From Actinoplanes italicus (GTDB lineage: Bacteria; Actinomycetota; Actinomycetes; Mycobacteriales; Micromonosporaceae), in contig NZ_PVMZ01000035.1 of the NCBI RefSeq assembly GCF_003001815.1, positions 1 to 64,000 on the forward strand: a stretch of DNA of 64,000 bases. The letters are read 5' to 3'. Shown piece by piece: positions 32,047 through 40,464 of the stretch. Position 1 is the first letter of the stretch; each line of letters starts with the position of its first letter. The position numbers and the translations under genes are program-made. A model generated the notes under the pieces. It was not told the origin of the DNA and ran no database searches. It saw only the letters and a list, made by a program, of their open reading frames with translations.

Positions 32047-33018
32047 ATGAACACCGCCATCAAGCTGGGCGGCTTCGGGATCGGGCTGGCGGCCGTGTTC
32101 ACGGCCGCCCTCGGCCTCGGCAGCCTCTTCCCGGCAGCCGCACCCGCCACCCCGGCCGCGCACGGCGGCCACACCGGCACACCACCCGAGCAGAACACCC
32201 CGGCAGCAGTGCTGCCGGCCGGGCTGCAGATCAGCCAGGACGGCTACCGGCTCACCCCACTCAGCGCCAACCTGCCGGTCGGTACGCCGCAGCCGTTCCG
32301 GTTCCAGATCACCGGCCCGGACAACCGGCCGGTCACCGCCTACACGACCAGCCACGACAAGGACCTGCACCTGATCGTGGTCCGCCGTGACCTGTCCGGG
32401 TTCCAGCACGTACATCCCGAGCTCGGCAGCGACGGCATTTGGTCCATCCCGCTCGCGGTACCCGCCGCCGGGCAGTACCGGGTCTTCGCCGACTTCCAGC
32501 CCGCCGGCCACGACGGCCTCACCCTCGGCGCCGACGTTCCCGCCTCCGGCGACTACCAACCCACCCCGCTTCCCGCGGCCGCTCGGACCACGACGGTCGA
32601 CGGCTACACGGTCACCCTGACCGGCGACCTCACGCCCGGCGCCTCATCCAAGGTGACCCTGTCGGTCAGCAAGGACGGCACGCCGGTCACCGACCTGCAG
32701 CCCTACCTCGGCGCGTACGGCCACCTGGTCGCGCTGCGCGACGGTGACCTGGCCTACCTGCACGTGCACCCCGACGGTGAACCCGGCGACGGCCGCACCG
32801 CGGCCGGCCCCGACGTCGCCTTCCACGCTGAGGTTCCGTCCCCCGGCGCCTACCGGCTGTACCTGGACTTCCAGCACGACGGGAAGGTCCGCACCGCCGA
32901 GTTCACCGCCGTCGCCGGAACTGTCCCGGGCGCGCCGAGCTCCGCGCCGGCCACGGCCGCTGTGTCTGCCACGCCGAGCCCGTCCGGGCACGGCGCCGAC
33001 GGCCACACCCACGACTAG
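32047..33018 (+). CDS. Secreted His-rich copper-operon protein
   Basis: A 323-residue exported protein: signal segment (IKLGGFGIGLAAVFTAALGLG), a short His linker (HGGHTGTPPEQ), then two beta-sandwich-like halves, each with a paired His motif (HDKDLHLIVVRRDLSGFQHVHPE and GAYGHLVALRDGDLAYLHVHP, each shown here only in part as LHLIVVRRDL and LAYLHVHP in context), and a His tail (GHGADGHTHD). Proteins of this design sit between copZ and copA in actinobacteria. The repeated HxxxxxHxH set suggests an extracellular copper scavenger. Two bases separate it from copZ. Confidence 0.8.
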   Translation: MNTAIKLGGFGIGLAAVFTAALGLGSLFPAAAPATPAAHGGHTGTPPEQNTPAAVLPAGLQISQDGYRLTPLSANLPVGTPQPFRFQITGPDNRPVTAYTTSHDKDLHLIVVRRDLSGFQHVHPELGSDGIWSIPLAVPAAGQYRVFADFQPAGHDGLTLGADVPASGDYQPTPLPAAARTTTVDGYTVTLTGDLTPGASSKVTLSVSKDGTPVTDLQPYLGAYGHLVALRDGDLAYLHVHPDGEPGDGRTAAGPDVAFHAEVPSPGAYRLYLDFQHDGKVRTAEFTAVAGTVPGAPSSAPATAAVSATPSPSGHGADGHTHD

Positions 33019-33030
33019 GAGGAGAGCGTC

Positions 33031-35295
33031 ATGGCAACCGTCGCCGGGCCGCTGCCCGTGGCCCCGAACCAGATCGAGCTGGCGATCGGCGGCATGACCT
33101 GCGCCTCCTGCGCCGCGCGGATCGAGAAGAAACTCAACCGCATGGACGGCGTGGTCGCCACCGTCAACTACGCCACCGAGAAGGCCAGCGTCGCCTACCC
33201 CGACAGCGTGACCGCCGAGGATCTGATCGCCACCGTCGAGAAGACCGGCTACACCGCGAAGCTTCCGTCGCCACCGCAACAGCCCGGTGACGACCCGGCC
33301 GAACATGCGCAGCCGGTCGACGAACTGCGCGCGTTGCGGACCCGGCTGTTCACGGCGATCGCGCTCAGCGTGCCGGTGCTGCTGCTGGCGATGGTGCCGG
33401 CCTGGCAGTTCACCTACTGGCAGTGGCTGTCGCTGACGCTGGCCGCGCCGGTCGTCGTCTGGGGCGGGTGGCCGTTCCACAGGGCGGCCTGGACCAACCT
33501 GCGTCACGGCGCCGCCACCATGGACACGCTCATCTCCATGGGCACGATCGCGGCGTTCGGCTGGTCGCTGTGGGCGCTGTTCTTCGGCACCGCCGGAGTC
33601 CCCGGCATGACGCACCCGTTCAGCCTCGACATCGGCACCACCGACGGCGCGGGCGCCATCTACCTGGAAGCCGCCGCCGGCGTCACCACCTTCATCCTCG
33701 CCGGCCGCTACTTCGAGGCCCGCTCCAAGCGCCGTGCCGGCGCCGCCATGCGAGCCCTGCTGGAACTCGGCGCCAAGGACGTCGCGGTGCTACGCGACGG
33801 CATCGAACGGCGCATTCCGGTCACCGACCTGGCGGTGGGGGACCGGTTCGTGGTGCGGCCGGGCGAGAAGATCGCCACCGACGGTGTCATCGAGGACGGC
33901 ACCTCGGCCGTGGACGCGAGCATGCTGACCGGCGAGTCCGTACCGGTCGAGGTCGGCCCCGGCGATCCGGTGGTCGGCGCGACCGTCAACGCCGGCGGCC
34001 GGCTGGTCGTGCGTGCTACCCGGATCGGTGCCGACACGCAGCTCGCGCAGATGGCGAAACTGGTCGAGCAGGCCCAGACCGGCAAGGCCGCCGTCCAGCG
34101 GCTCGCCGACCGGATCTCCGGCGTGTTCGTGCCGATCGTGATCGGCCTCGCCGTCGCCACGCTCGGCTGGTGGGTGGGCACCGGCTCCGGCTGGACAGCC
34201 GCGTTCACCGCCGCCGTCGCCGTACTGATCATCGCCTGCCCCTGCGCGCTCGGCCTGGCCACCCCAACGGCACTGCTGGTCGGCACCGGGCGCGGCGCGC
34301 AGCTCGGCATCCTGATCAAAGGCCCCGAAGTCCTCGAGTCGACCCGGACCGTGGACACCGTCGTGCTGGACAAGACCGGCACCGTCACCACCGGCCGGAT
34401 GAGCCTGGTCGACGTCGTTCCCGCCGACGGCGTCGACCGCGAGCGGCTGCTGCGCCTGGCCGGGGCGGTCGAGGCCGCCTCCGAGCACCCGATCGCCCAG
34501 GCAATCGCCGCCGCAGCAGCTGACAGCGCGCCGCTGCCGCAGGTGACCGGATTCGCCAACACCGAAGGCCTCGGTGTCACCGGCACCGTCGACGGCCACA
34601 CCGTGCACGTCGGCCGCCCGGTACTGCTGCGCCAGGCCGGTCTGATGGTGCCCGCCGACGTCGAGCAGGCCGTCGATGCCGCTCACGCGGCGGGGCAGAC
34701 CGCCGTGGTCGCGGGCTGGGACGGTCAGGCCCGCGGTGTGCTGGCCGTCGCCGACACCGTCAAGGCGACCAGCCGGGCCGCTGTCGCCCAGCTGCGGGCG
34801 CTGGGTCTGTCGCCGGTGCTGCTCACCGGCGACAACGAGACCGTCGCCCGGGCCGTGGCCGGACAGGTCGGCATCGACGAGGTGATCGCCGAAGTCCTGC
34901 CGGCCGGCAAGGTCGACGTCGTCAAGCGGCTGCAGGAACAGGGCAAGGTCGTGGCGATGGTCGGTGACGGCGTCAACGACGCCGCCGCCCTGGCCCAGGC
35001 CGACCTCGGGCTGGCCATGGGCACCGGCACCGACGCCGCGATCGAGGCCTCCGACCTGACCCTGGTCCGCGGCGACCTGATGGCCGCCGCCGACGCGATC
35101 CGCCTGTCCCGGCGCACCCTGCGCATCATCAAGAGCAACCTGTTCTGGGCCTTCGCCTACAACGTCGCCGCCCTGCCCCTGGCCGCGGCCGGGCTGCTCA
35201 ACCCGATGATCGCCGGCGCGGCGATGGCGTTCAGCTCGGTGTTCGTCGTCGCCAACAGCCTGCGGCTGCGCCGCTTCACCAGCATCACGAAGTAG
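33031..35295 (+). CDS. copA: Copper-exporting P1B-1 ATPase CopA
   Basis: A 754-residue Cu(I) ATPase. One N-terminal HMA domain with [14 protein letters not shown] (Cys24, Cys27), eight membrane segments, transmembrane site [13 protein letters not shown] (CPC), actuator TGES, phosphorylation motif [18 protein letters not shown] in the nucleotide domain, and [18 protein letters not shown]. It pumps Cu(I) out of the cytoplasm. AGGAG lies 7 bp upstream of ATG 33031. Third gene of the CsoR-controlled operon; a strong hairpin follows. All motifs intact, size normal. Confidence 0.96.
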   Translation: MATVAGPLPVAPNQIELAIGGMTCASCAARIEKKLNRMDGVVATVNYATEKASVAYPDSVTAEDLIATVEKTGYTAKLPSPPQQPGDDPAEHAQPVDELRALRTRLFTAIALSVPVLLLAMVPAWQFTYWQWLSLTLAAPVVVWGGWPFHRAAWTNLRHGAATMDTLISMGTIAAFGWSLWALFFGTAGVPGMTHPFSLDIGTTDGAGAIYLEAAAGVTTFILAGRYFEARSKRRAGAAMRALLELGAKDVAVLRDGIERRIPVTDLAVGDRFVVRPGEKIATDGVIEDGTSAVDASMLTGESVPVEVGPGDPVVGATVNAGGRLVVRATRIGADTQLAQMAKLVEQAQTGKAAVQRLADRISGVFVPIVIGLAVATLGWWVGTGSGWTAAFTAAVAVLIIACPCALGLATPTALLVGTGRGAQLGILIKGPEVLESTRTVDTVVLDKTGTVTTGRMSLVDVVPADGVDRERLLRLAGAVEAASEHPIAQAIAAAAADSAPLPQVTGFANTEGLGVTGTVDGHTVHVGRPVLLRQAGLMVPADVEQAVDAAHAAGQTAVVAGWDGQARGVLAVADTVKATSRAAVAQLRALGLSPVLLTGDNETVARAVAGQVGIDEVIAEVLPAGKVDVVKRLQEQGKVVAMVGDGVNDAAALAQADLGLAMGTGTDAAIEASDLTLVRGDLMAAADAIRLSRRTLRIIKSNLFWAFAYNVAALPLAAAGLLNPMIAGAAMAFSSVFVVANSLRLRRFTSITK

Positions 35296-35303
35296 GGCGT
35301 ACG

Positions 35304-35350
35304 ACAGTGCCGCCTGCACCTCCGCCAAGGACGGGTGCAGGCGGCACTGT
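35304..35350. terminator. 17-bp perfect hairpin between copA and the NlpC/P60 gene
   Basis: ACAGTGCCGCCTGCACC (35304-35320) pairs perfectly with 35334-35350 across a 13-nt loop. It lies between convergent genes and can serve both as terminator. Confidence 0.8.
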
Positions 35351-35390
35351 GTTATGCCCGGAGGAGTGCGCGGTCGGTTGGGGAGCCGAC

Positions 35391-35963
35391 TCAGACCAGG
35401 CGCCGGACCACGTAGTTTTTGCTCCAGATTTTCTGCTTGGTGACCGTCTTGCCGGTTCGCGGCGCGGCCCACATCTTGCCGCCACCGGCGTAGATGCCGG
35501 CGTGCGTGCCCTTCGTCCCCGTACGGATGACGATCAGGTCACCCGCGCGGGCCTTGGACTTCGCGACGGCCTTACCGTACCGCTGCTGCAGGTGGGCCTT
35601 GTGCGGCAGCTTCTTGCCCGCGGCCTTCTTGTAGACGTACATCGTGTAGCCGGAGCAGTCGAACCGCTTTGGGCCGGACGCGCCGAACTTGTACTTCTTG
35701 CCCTTGTGCTTCGCCGCTTCGGTCATGACCCGGTTCGCGGCCACCTTGGACTTGGCGGCCTGGGACGCCGCCGCCTTGACGGTGATGCCGGTCTGGCTGA
35801 ACGCCACGCTGGTCTGCGAGGACACCTGTGTGGTGGCGACAGTCGCGGCGGAGGCGGACTGTGGTGTGCCGAGCCCGCCGGTCAGAAGACCGAGACCCAC
35901 GGACAGGGCGAGAGCGCCGACTTCCAGGGTACGGGCGGGCCGGCTCAGGGTGCTTACGCGCAC
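35391..35963 (-). CDS. NlpC/P60-family cell-wall peptidase
   Basis: A 190-residue exported protein: signal peptide (VGALALSVGLGLLTGGL... ending ASA), a Lys/Ala-rich linker, and a C-terminal NlpC/P60 domain with the catalytic Cys in KRFDCSGYTMYV and His in GTKGTHAGIYAGG. It cleaves stem peptides of peptidoglycan. GTG 35963 is chosen because the frame further upstream lies inside a riboswitch and GGAGGG sits at 35975-35980. Expression is probably controlled by cyclic di-AMP through that riboswitch, as for resuscitation and lysis enzymes of related bacteria. Confidence 0.88.
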   Translation of the reverse strand: MRVSTLSRPARTLEVGALALSVGLGLLTGGLGTPQSASAATVATTQVSSQTSVAFSQTGITVKAAASQAAKSKVAANRVMTEAAKHKGKKYKFGASGPKRFDCSGYTMYVYKKAAGKKLPHKAHLQQRYGKAVAKSKARAGDLIVIRTGTKGTHAGIYAGGGKMWAAPRTGKTVTKQKIWSKNYVVRRLV

Positions 35964-35983
35964 GGTGAAGGAATCCCTCCGGC

Positions 35984-36135
35984 ACGCCTGCGAGGTTAGC
36001 TGTCGGATTCGGGCGCGAAGGTTGCCCGGCCGCACGCTGGCGGCTTCACCCCAAGGTCCTCATGTCCCGGCCGCCGCGGTGCGGCGTGCCGGTCGAAGAC
36101 CGCTCGTGGTTCCCCCGTCCCTGCCCCCGAATGCC
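35984..36135 (-). promoter_or_regulatory. Cyclic di-AMP riboswitch (ydaO-yuaA type)
   Basis: On the minus strand the leader of the NlpC/P60 gene contains the conserved blocks of this riboswitch in order: GGGGGAACC (complement of 36108-36116), CTTGGGGTGAAGCC (about 36042-36055), CGCCCGAATCCGACAG (about 36001-36016) and CTAACCTCGCAGGCG (35985-36000). Such riboswitches precede cell-wall hydrolase genes in actinobacteria and switch them off at high cyclic di-AMP. The hydrolase start lies about 20 nt after its end. Confidence 0.85.
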
Positions 36136-36742
36136 TCATGACTCGTCAGGCGGGTTGTGCCGCCGGACCGGGGCAGGGCTCGGCGTGGTCCAGGTCGGCA
36201 CGACCGGCGAGCCTGTGCCCGCCGCCCCTCCTTGATAGCCCAGTCGGCGCCGATCCCAGCTCCCGGAGGTAATCACACTCAGTGACTGGCGTGCCGAGAC
36301 GTGTCCGATTGGAAGACCGGTGCGAGGTTTGTCGACACGGGCTGCTCATGCATGGTGAACCGAGAGTGGTTTTGATCTGTGAAAGGGAACACTCGATCTC
36401 GTACGTGGTAGCTGGGGGTGGCACCGGCAGTGTTCCCCGGTTCGTCGCGTCCGACGCGACTGCCGGTCGGTTCATCGTGGCCGACCGTCCGACGCTCGTC
36501 GCCCGAACCGATGGCCATCCCTGAAGCAGGGGTCACGGTGTGAATGCCCGATGGTGTCCGTTGCGGCGACGACCGCACCCAAGACGGTCGGTGCGCCGAT
36601 GCAACCGAGCCGCAACCACCGGACCTTTCAACCAGCCGTGCCGTCGAGCGATGAGGCAGACCCCATCAACCGCATCGCCCGACCACGAAGTCTCACCCAT
36701 CACGGCGGTCGATCGGCGTTCAAAAACTGTGAGAGGCAGGCT
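36136..36742. other. Intergenic stretch with one doubtful small frame
   Basis: About 600 bp of lower-quality sequence. The + strand frame 36282-36524 (80 codons, GTG start) reads RCEVCRHGLLMHGEPRVVL with a CxxC pair and looks partly protein-like, but its start has GGAGG 13 bases away and the family is unknown. I leave it as a possible gene. Nothing else is supported. Confidence 0.3.
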
Positions 36743-37741
36743 GTGAGAAATCGCTCCGTCCCGTCTGCCCTGGGCACGGGCACGTCGCCCCGCGGCGGGC
36801 GTGCCGGGAGGCTGATCGTCGCGCTCGTGGCGCTGACCCTGGCCGGAGGCGCGAGTTTCGGCGCCGCGCCCGCATACGCGGCCACCATGGCGCAGCGACA
36901 GGCGACCGCGGGTGGCTACACCGTTTCGCCGGCCACCGGCGGCTTCACCCGGGCGGTGCTCGCCGCTGATGCCACCACCGCGGCCTTCCAGGACCGCTTG
37001 GACGACGCTTTGCAGCACATGCTGGACACCGTGCTCGGCCCCGGCCGCTCAACGGTCACCACCAACGTCGAACTCGACCTCGACCAGGTCGCGACCTCCA
37101 GCACCACCTACCAGCAGGATCCGTCCGCCGGCGCCCTGTCCGAACGGATCAGCGAGCGCTCCTACATCGGCGACAACGGCGGCACCCGGTACGACAGTAG
37201 CAGCGCGTCGCGCGTCAACGCCCTCGACGAACTGCACGAGACCCGCCGTGAAGCCCCCGGCGACATCATCAGACTGAGCGTCGCCGTCCTCGTCGACGAA
37301 GCCGCCGCGGCGAACCTCGACCTGGCTCAGGTCCGTGAACTCATCGCCGTAGCCGCCGGTATTGATGCCAGCCGCGACGACCGGGTGACGGTCACCGCCA
37401 TGCCCATGCGCACCGCTACAGCGACTCCCACCGACAACGCCGTCGCGCAGCCCGGCACCGAATCCCCTGCCGCGCTACGGACGGCACTCATCGCCGCGGT
37501 TCTGATCCTGCTGACCTGTGCCGCGCTGCTGGCCGTCCGCAAGCAACGGCGCCAGGCCTCGGCGGCAGCCGACCGGCGAGAGCTGCTCCGTGCCCAACTG
37601 CACTTCCAGCGCACTCCGATCCCGGCTGCGGCAATCGCTACTGCACTCGACGAGGACAGACGACAGCAACGGGCGGTCGAGTCGGTCGACCCGGCGCAGA
37701 CCGCGCAGCAGCTGCGAGAATGGATCGACCCCGGCCGGTAA
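36743..37741 (+). CDS. Exported protein with a FliF C-terminal (M-ring) domain
   Basis: A 332-residue protein. Signal peptide ends near APAYA; about residues 80-235 match the C-terminal domain of flagellar MS-ring protein FliF: GPGRSTVTTNVELDLDQV, STTYQQDP, REAPGDIIRLSVAVLVD and IDASRDDRVTVTAMPM. A membrane segment (LIAAVLILLTCAALLAV) and a charged C-terminal tail follow, as in FliF. The N-terminal ring-forming domains and first TM of FliF are missing and no other flagellar gene is nearby. GTG 36743 is chosen because the signal peptide begins there. Role unknown; it may be an orphan ring component or a repurposed scaffold. Confidence 0.7.
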   Translation: MRNRSVPSALGTGTSPRGGRAGRLIVALVALTLAGGASFGAAPAYAATMAQRQATAGGYTVSPATGGFTRAVLAADATTAAFQDRLDDALQHMLDTVLGPGRSTVTTNVELDLDQVATSSTTYQQDPSAGALSERISERSYIGDNGGTRYDSSSASRVNALDELHETRREAPGDIIRLSVAVLVDEAAAANLDLAQVRELIAVAAGIDASRDDRVTVTAMPMRTATATPTDNAVAQPGTESPAALRTALIAAVLILLTCAALLAVRKQRRQASAAADRRELLRAQLHFQRTPIPAAAIATALDEDRRQQRAVESVDPAQTAQQLREWIDPGR

Positions 37742-37756
37742 GAACAGGCGGCCGGC

Positions 37757-38056
37757 TCAGGACTTCACGAGGCGGGCGATCGCCGCGCTCGCCTCCTTGA
37801 TCTTTGCGTCCACGTCGCCCTCCGCCGCGGCGTGGACCACGCAGTGCTTCAGATGATCCTCGAGCAGGCCGACGGCTACCGCGTGCAGGGCGCTCTTGGC
37901 GGCTGAGATCTGGGTCAGGATGTCGATGCAGTAGGTGTCCTCGTCGACCATCCGCTGCAATCCGCGGATCTGCCCCTCGACCCGCTTCAGCCGGGCCATC
38001 AGCGCCTGTTTCTCCGCCGAATACCCGTGCGGACCGGCCGGTTTTGCCTCACTCAT
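37757..38056 (-). CDS. CsoR/RcnR-family metal-sensing repressor
   Basis: A 99-residue helical repressor: ALMARLKRVEGQIRGLQRMV binds DNA, and the Cu(I) site C-H-C is present (Cys in EDTYCIDIL, then His and Cys in LEDHLKHCVVHA). ATG 38056 is used because GTG 38077 would lie in the inverted repeat upstream. That repeat (38066-38084) differs from the other CsoR-type operators in this window, so this protein may have its own targets, probably the divergent genes from 38176. It could sense copper or, as in CstR, persulfides; the His favours copper. Confidence 0.85.
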   Translation of the reverse strand: MSEAKPAGPHGYSAEKQALMARLKRVEGQIRGLQRMVDEDTYCIDILTQISAAKSALHAVAVGLLEDHLKHCVVHAAAEGDVDAKIKEASAAIARLVKS

Positions 38057-38065
38057 GCCGTGCAA

Positions 38066-38084
38066 GATACCCGGCACCGGTATC
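38066..38084. promoter_or_regulatory. Inverted repeat, operator candidate of the 37757 repressor
   Basis: GATACC, 7-bp spacer CGGCACC, GGTATC: a perfect 6-bp inverted repeat 10 bp upstream of the repressor start, in the 119-bp gap to the divergent 38176 gene. It lacks the long C/G runs of the other CsoR-type sites. Confidence 0.55.
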
Positions 38085-38175
38085 AGCCGGTGCGGCTGCG
38101 GACGCGTCCCGGCAGTCGCCGTGCCCGCTGCAGTGGCCTGCGGTCACCGAGCCCGCGATGTCGTAACCTGGCCCG

Positions 38176-38580
38176 GTGACCCGATCCCACCAGCCGGCAG
38201 CCCCGTGGCTGCTGCGCTGGCTGCTGGTCGTGATCACCCTGGCCGGTGTCGGGCTCGTGCAAAGCGCACACTGCGCCGACGGACCGACCGGCGCACACCA
38301 TGCGGGGCATTCGGCTACCGCAGGGCATCACCACGGCGTTTCGGATCACGGCGTTGCGGCAAGTGGGCAGCACGTTACGGCAGCCCGGACGGCAGACACC
38401 ACAGCCGGGCACTGCGAGGTCAGCGCCCCCGTCGCCGAACCCGCCGTGCGAGCCGGCGCCGTCGCGCTTCCGGCGATGACCGCCTGCGCCGACACCAGCG
38501 CACCCCACACGGCGGTGCCACCGATCGCATCCCGGGCACCCGCCGTCACCCTGACCCAACTCGGTGTAAGCCGCATATAG
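38176..38580 (+). CDS. Small His-rich exported/membrane protein, DUF6153-like
   Basis: A 134-residue protein with N-terminal hydrophobic segment (LLRWLLVVITLAGVGLV), His-rich loop (GAHHAGHSATAGHHHGVSDH), Cys residues (SAHCADG, GHCEVS, TACADTS) and the C-terminus LGVSRI. Paralogue of the proteins at 11476 and 23372. GTG start at 38176. Divergent from a CsoR-type repressor and followed, after 244 bp, by a serine-less alpha/beta-hydrolase, repeating the arrangement at 11476-12619. Confidence 0.68.
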   Translation: MTRSHQPAAPWLLRWLLVVITLAGVGLVQSAHCADGPTGAHHAGHSATAGHHHGVSDHGVAASGQHVTAARTADTTAGHCEVSAPVAEPAVRAGAVALPAMTACADTSAPHTAVPPIASRAPAVTLTQLGVSRI

Positions 38581-38824
38581 GACACCGCGCACGCATACGC
38601 ATCCCGGCATCGCCGGATGTGCGCTCGTGCCTGCCCGGGGCCCGGCAAAGCCGGCCGTCACGCCCCGCCCGGCGGTGGTGTCCACCTGTTCCCTGCGCGG
38701 AAAGCCGAACCTTCGTGAACCTTCACGCCCTCCCCGCTGCCCTGCTCACCCATCAGCGCCAGCGCCAGTCCCAGCCGCATCGCTCGACCGGCGGCCGCCA
38801 CCTGCCGGACGCGGGGGCGCTGCC

Positions 38825-39541
38825 GTGACCGAGACCCTGCCGCCGCTGCGCACCACCCACCCGTTCGATGCTGCCGGGGGACGGTGGTGCTTCGACCTGT
38901 GGGACGGGACCGGCCGGCCAGTCGTCTTCATCCCCGCGGTGTTGTTCGACCGGACGTGCTGGTGGCCGACCGCAGCCGACCTGCGCCCGTACGCCACCGT
39001 CGTCGCCGTCGACCTGCCCGGACATGGCGGTTCGCCTGGCCGGGACCGTTACGAACCCGACGACCTCGTCGACGATCTGGCCATGCTCGTCGACAGCCTG
39101 CAACTGCGGCGCGCACCGGTGATCGTCGGGCACGGCCCGTCAGCGACGCTGGCGGCCCTGTTCGCGGCACGCTACGCCACCCACGCCGTGGTAGCCGTCG
39201 ACCCGATCCCCGCCACAGGCCTGTGCGCCGACGTCGACACCTATCTGCGCGGCCTGCAGCTCACCGAGATCCCCGAGCAATACCGCGGCCTGCTGCAAAC
39301 CTCGCATGACCCGCGCCTGCTGGCCGCCTACGCGACCGGTCTGCGGTACCGCCGCCCGGCGACCGCCACGATCGGCGTCACCCCTACCCGGCTCGCCGTG
39401 CACAGCCGGCCACCGTCCGAGCCCGAGACGGATCCGCAAGCCGCCGACACGTGGCGACAGGAGGTCTACGACGTCCCGGGCAGATTCGCGTCCCTCGCCG
39501 CCGCCCGCAGGTTCATCACCGACCTGCGGACACTGCTGTGA
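38825..39541 (+). CDS. Alpha/beta-hydrolase-fold protein lacking the nucleophile Ser
   Basis: A 238-residue paralogue of the protein at 11960. It keeps GRPVVFIPAVLFDRTCWWP and VDLPGHGGSPGRD, but the HG of the oxyanion loop has become PA and the nucleophile elbow is GHGPS instead of GHSxG. ATHAVVAVDPIP follows strand 6 as in active hydrolases. Two independent losses of catalytic residues while the core (DRTxWWPxAADL, RAPxxVGH) is conserved argue for a non-catalytic binding role. GTG 38825 follows a poorly coding upstream stretch. Terminator hairpins follow. Confidence 0.75.
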   Translation: MTETLPPLRTTHPFDAAGGRWCFDLWDGTGRPVVFIPAVLFDRTCWWPTAADLRPYATVVAVDLPGHGGSPGRDRYEPDDLVDDLAMLVDSLQLRRAPVIVGHGPSATLAALFAARYATHAVVAVDPIPATGLCADVDTYLRGLQLTEIPEQYRGLLQTSHDPRLLAAYATGLRYRRPATATIGVTPTRLAVHSRPPSEPETDPQAADTWRQEVYDVPGRFASLAAARRFITDLRTLL

Positions 39542-39614
39542 AGCGGCACTGGGTGGCGTACCGAACTGGTCGCCTTCGTACAACGCCGCTGACAAGCGGA
39601 AATGAGGACGTCCC

Positions 39615-39649
39615 TTGGCGGGAGAGCGGACGGCGTGCCCTCCCGCCAA
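39615..39649. terminator. Hairpin between convergent genes
   Basis: TTGGCGGGAG (39615-39624), 15-nt loop, CTCCCGCCAA (39640-39649): perfect 10-bp stem between the serine-less hydrolase and the convergent HMA gene. A second inverted repeat, TGCACTGAC/GTCAGTGCA (39653-39682), adjoins it and covers the HMA stop codon. Confidence 0.7.
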
Positions 39650-39674
39650 AGCTGCACTGACGCCTTCCCTTCGG

Positions 39675-39953
39675 TCAGTGCACCAGCTGATAGCCGGCTG
39701 CGGCGACGGCCGCAGCCACGCTGTCATCGTCGAGCGCCGCGGCGCTGGTCACCGTGACCGCGCCGGTGGCGACGTCGACGCTGACGTCACGCACGCCGGG
39801 AACATCGGTGAGTTGCTTACTGACCCGGCCGGCGCAGCCGCCGCAGGTCATCCCGGCGACCTGGTACACCGTCCGGGTGTCGTCCGGCGCCGTCGCCGGC
39901 TCGGTGGCCGGGGTCGTGGTGGCGCAGGCGCAAGCGGTGTCGCTGCCGCACAT
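39675..39953 (-). CDS. HMA-domain metal chaperone with Cys-rich N-terminus
   Basis: A 92-residue protein: N-terminal CGSDTACACA, a Thr/Pro/Ala linker, then an HMA domain VYQVAGMTCGGCAGRVSKQL with the CxxC copper site and AAGYQLVH at the end. It lies downstream of the CsoR gene in the same orientation (gap 48 bp), so it is likely co-expressed. The extra N-terminal Cys residues are uncommon for CopZ and could form a second metal site. Confidence 0.88.
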   Translation of the reverse strand: MCGSDTACACATTTPATEPATAPDDTRTVYQVAGMTCGGCAGRVSKQLTDVPGVRDVSVDVATGAVTVTSAAALDDDSVAAAVAAAGYQLVH

Positions 39954-40001
39954 CGGCTTCTCCTTGCTGTCGTGTGACTGGTACTGAGCTGGGGGAGCAG
40001 G

Positions 40002-40286
40002 TCACGCCCGCACCAGGCGGGCGATGGCGTCGGAGGCTTCCTTCAGCTTCGCGTCGGCGTCCGGTCCGCCGTCGCGGGCCGCGCCGACGACGCAGTGCGC
40101 GAGGTGATCGTCGAGCAGCCCGAGTGCCACGGTCTGCAGAGCCTTGGTCGCGGCGGACACCTGCGTGAGGATGTCGATGCAGTACGTCTCGTCGTCGACC
40201 ATGCGCTGCAGGCCACGGACCTGACCCTCGATCCGGCGCAGCCGCTTCAGATAGTCGTCCTTGTCCGTGATGTAGCCGTGAGCCAT
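40002..40286 (-). CDS. csoR: Copper-sensing repressor CsoR
   Basis: A 94-residue CsoR protein: KRLRRIEGQVRGLQRMVDDE forms the DNA-binding helix, and the Cu(I) ligands Cys (DETYCIDIL), His and Cys (LDDHLAHCVVGA) are all present. Start ATG 40286 has AGGGAG at a good distance upstream. The inverted repeat at 40315-40331 lies just upstream, so it is autoregulated. It probably also controls the matching operators before the DHA2 exporter, the copZ-copA operon and the CPH ATPase. Confidence 0.92.
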   Translation of the reverse strand: MAHGYITDKDDYLKRLRRIEGQVRGLQRMVDDETYCIDILTQVSAATKALQTVALGLLDDHLAHCVVGAARDGGPDADAKLKEASDAIARLVRA

Positions 40287-40314
40287 GACCCGGCTCCCTC
40301 CAGCAGTTGCTACC

Positions 40315-40331
40315 GTACCCCCCTAGGGTAT
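40315..40331 (-). promoter_or_regulatory. CsoR-type operator of csoR
   Basis: GTACCC-CCCTA-GGGTAT on the + strand, an inverted repeat with arms TACCC/GGGTA, 29 bp upstream of the csoR start. It is the reverse orientation of nearly the same sequence in front of copZ. Confidence 0.75.
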
Positions 40332-40386
40332 CTTGGTAAAGCGGCACGTCCAATGCTGTGACGCGGAAGTCAATCGACGCACACCC

Positions 40387-40448
40387 TTGACCGCATATAC
40401 CCCCCGGGGGTAACAATGACGCCGGAAAGCAGATACCCCCTGGGGGTA
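40387..40448 (+). promoter_or_regulatory. Promoter with two perfect CsoR-type operators
   Basis: -35 TTGACC (40387-40392), 18-bp spacer, -10 TAACAA (40411-40416). Operator 1, TACCCCC-C-GGGGGTA (40398-40412), fills the spacer; operator 2, TACCCCC-T-GGGGGTA (40434-40448), lies between -10 and the ribosome-binding site. Both are perfect 7-bp inverted repeats, 36 bp apart. This is the most tightly built copper-type control region of the window, and it drives a DHA2 MFS gene. Confidence 0.8.
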
Positions 40449-40464
40449 CCAAGGAGGTTCGGTC

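Noticed and set aside
33790-35472. 560-codon minus-strand frame opposite copA
   Set aside because: Antisense shadow; composition His/Gln/Gly/Asp-rich without family features.
36282-36524. 80-codon frame with RCEVCRHG as a zinc-type small protein
   Set aside because: Ribosome-binding site too far, composition mixed and no family; kept only as a note in the intergenic entry.
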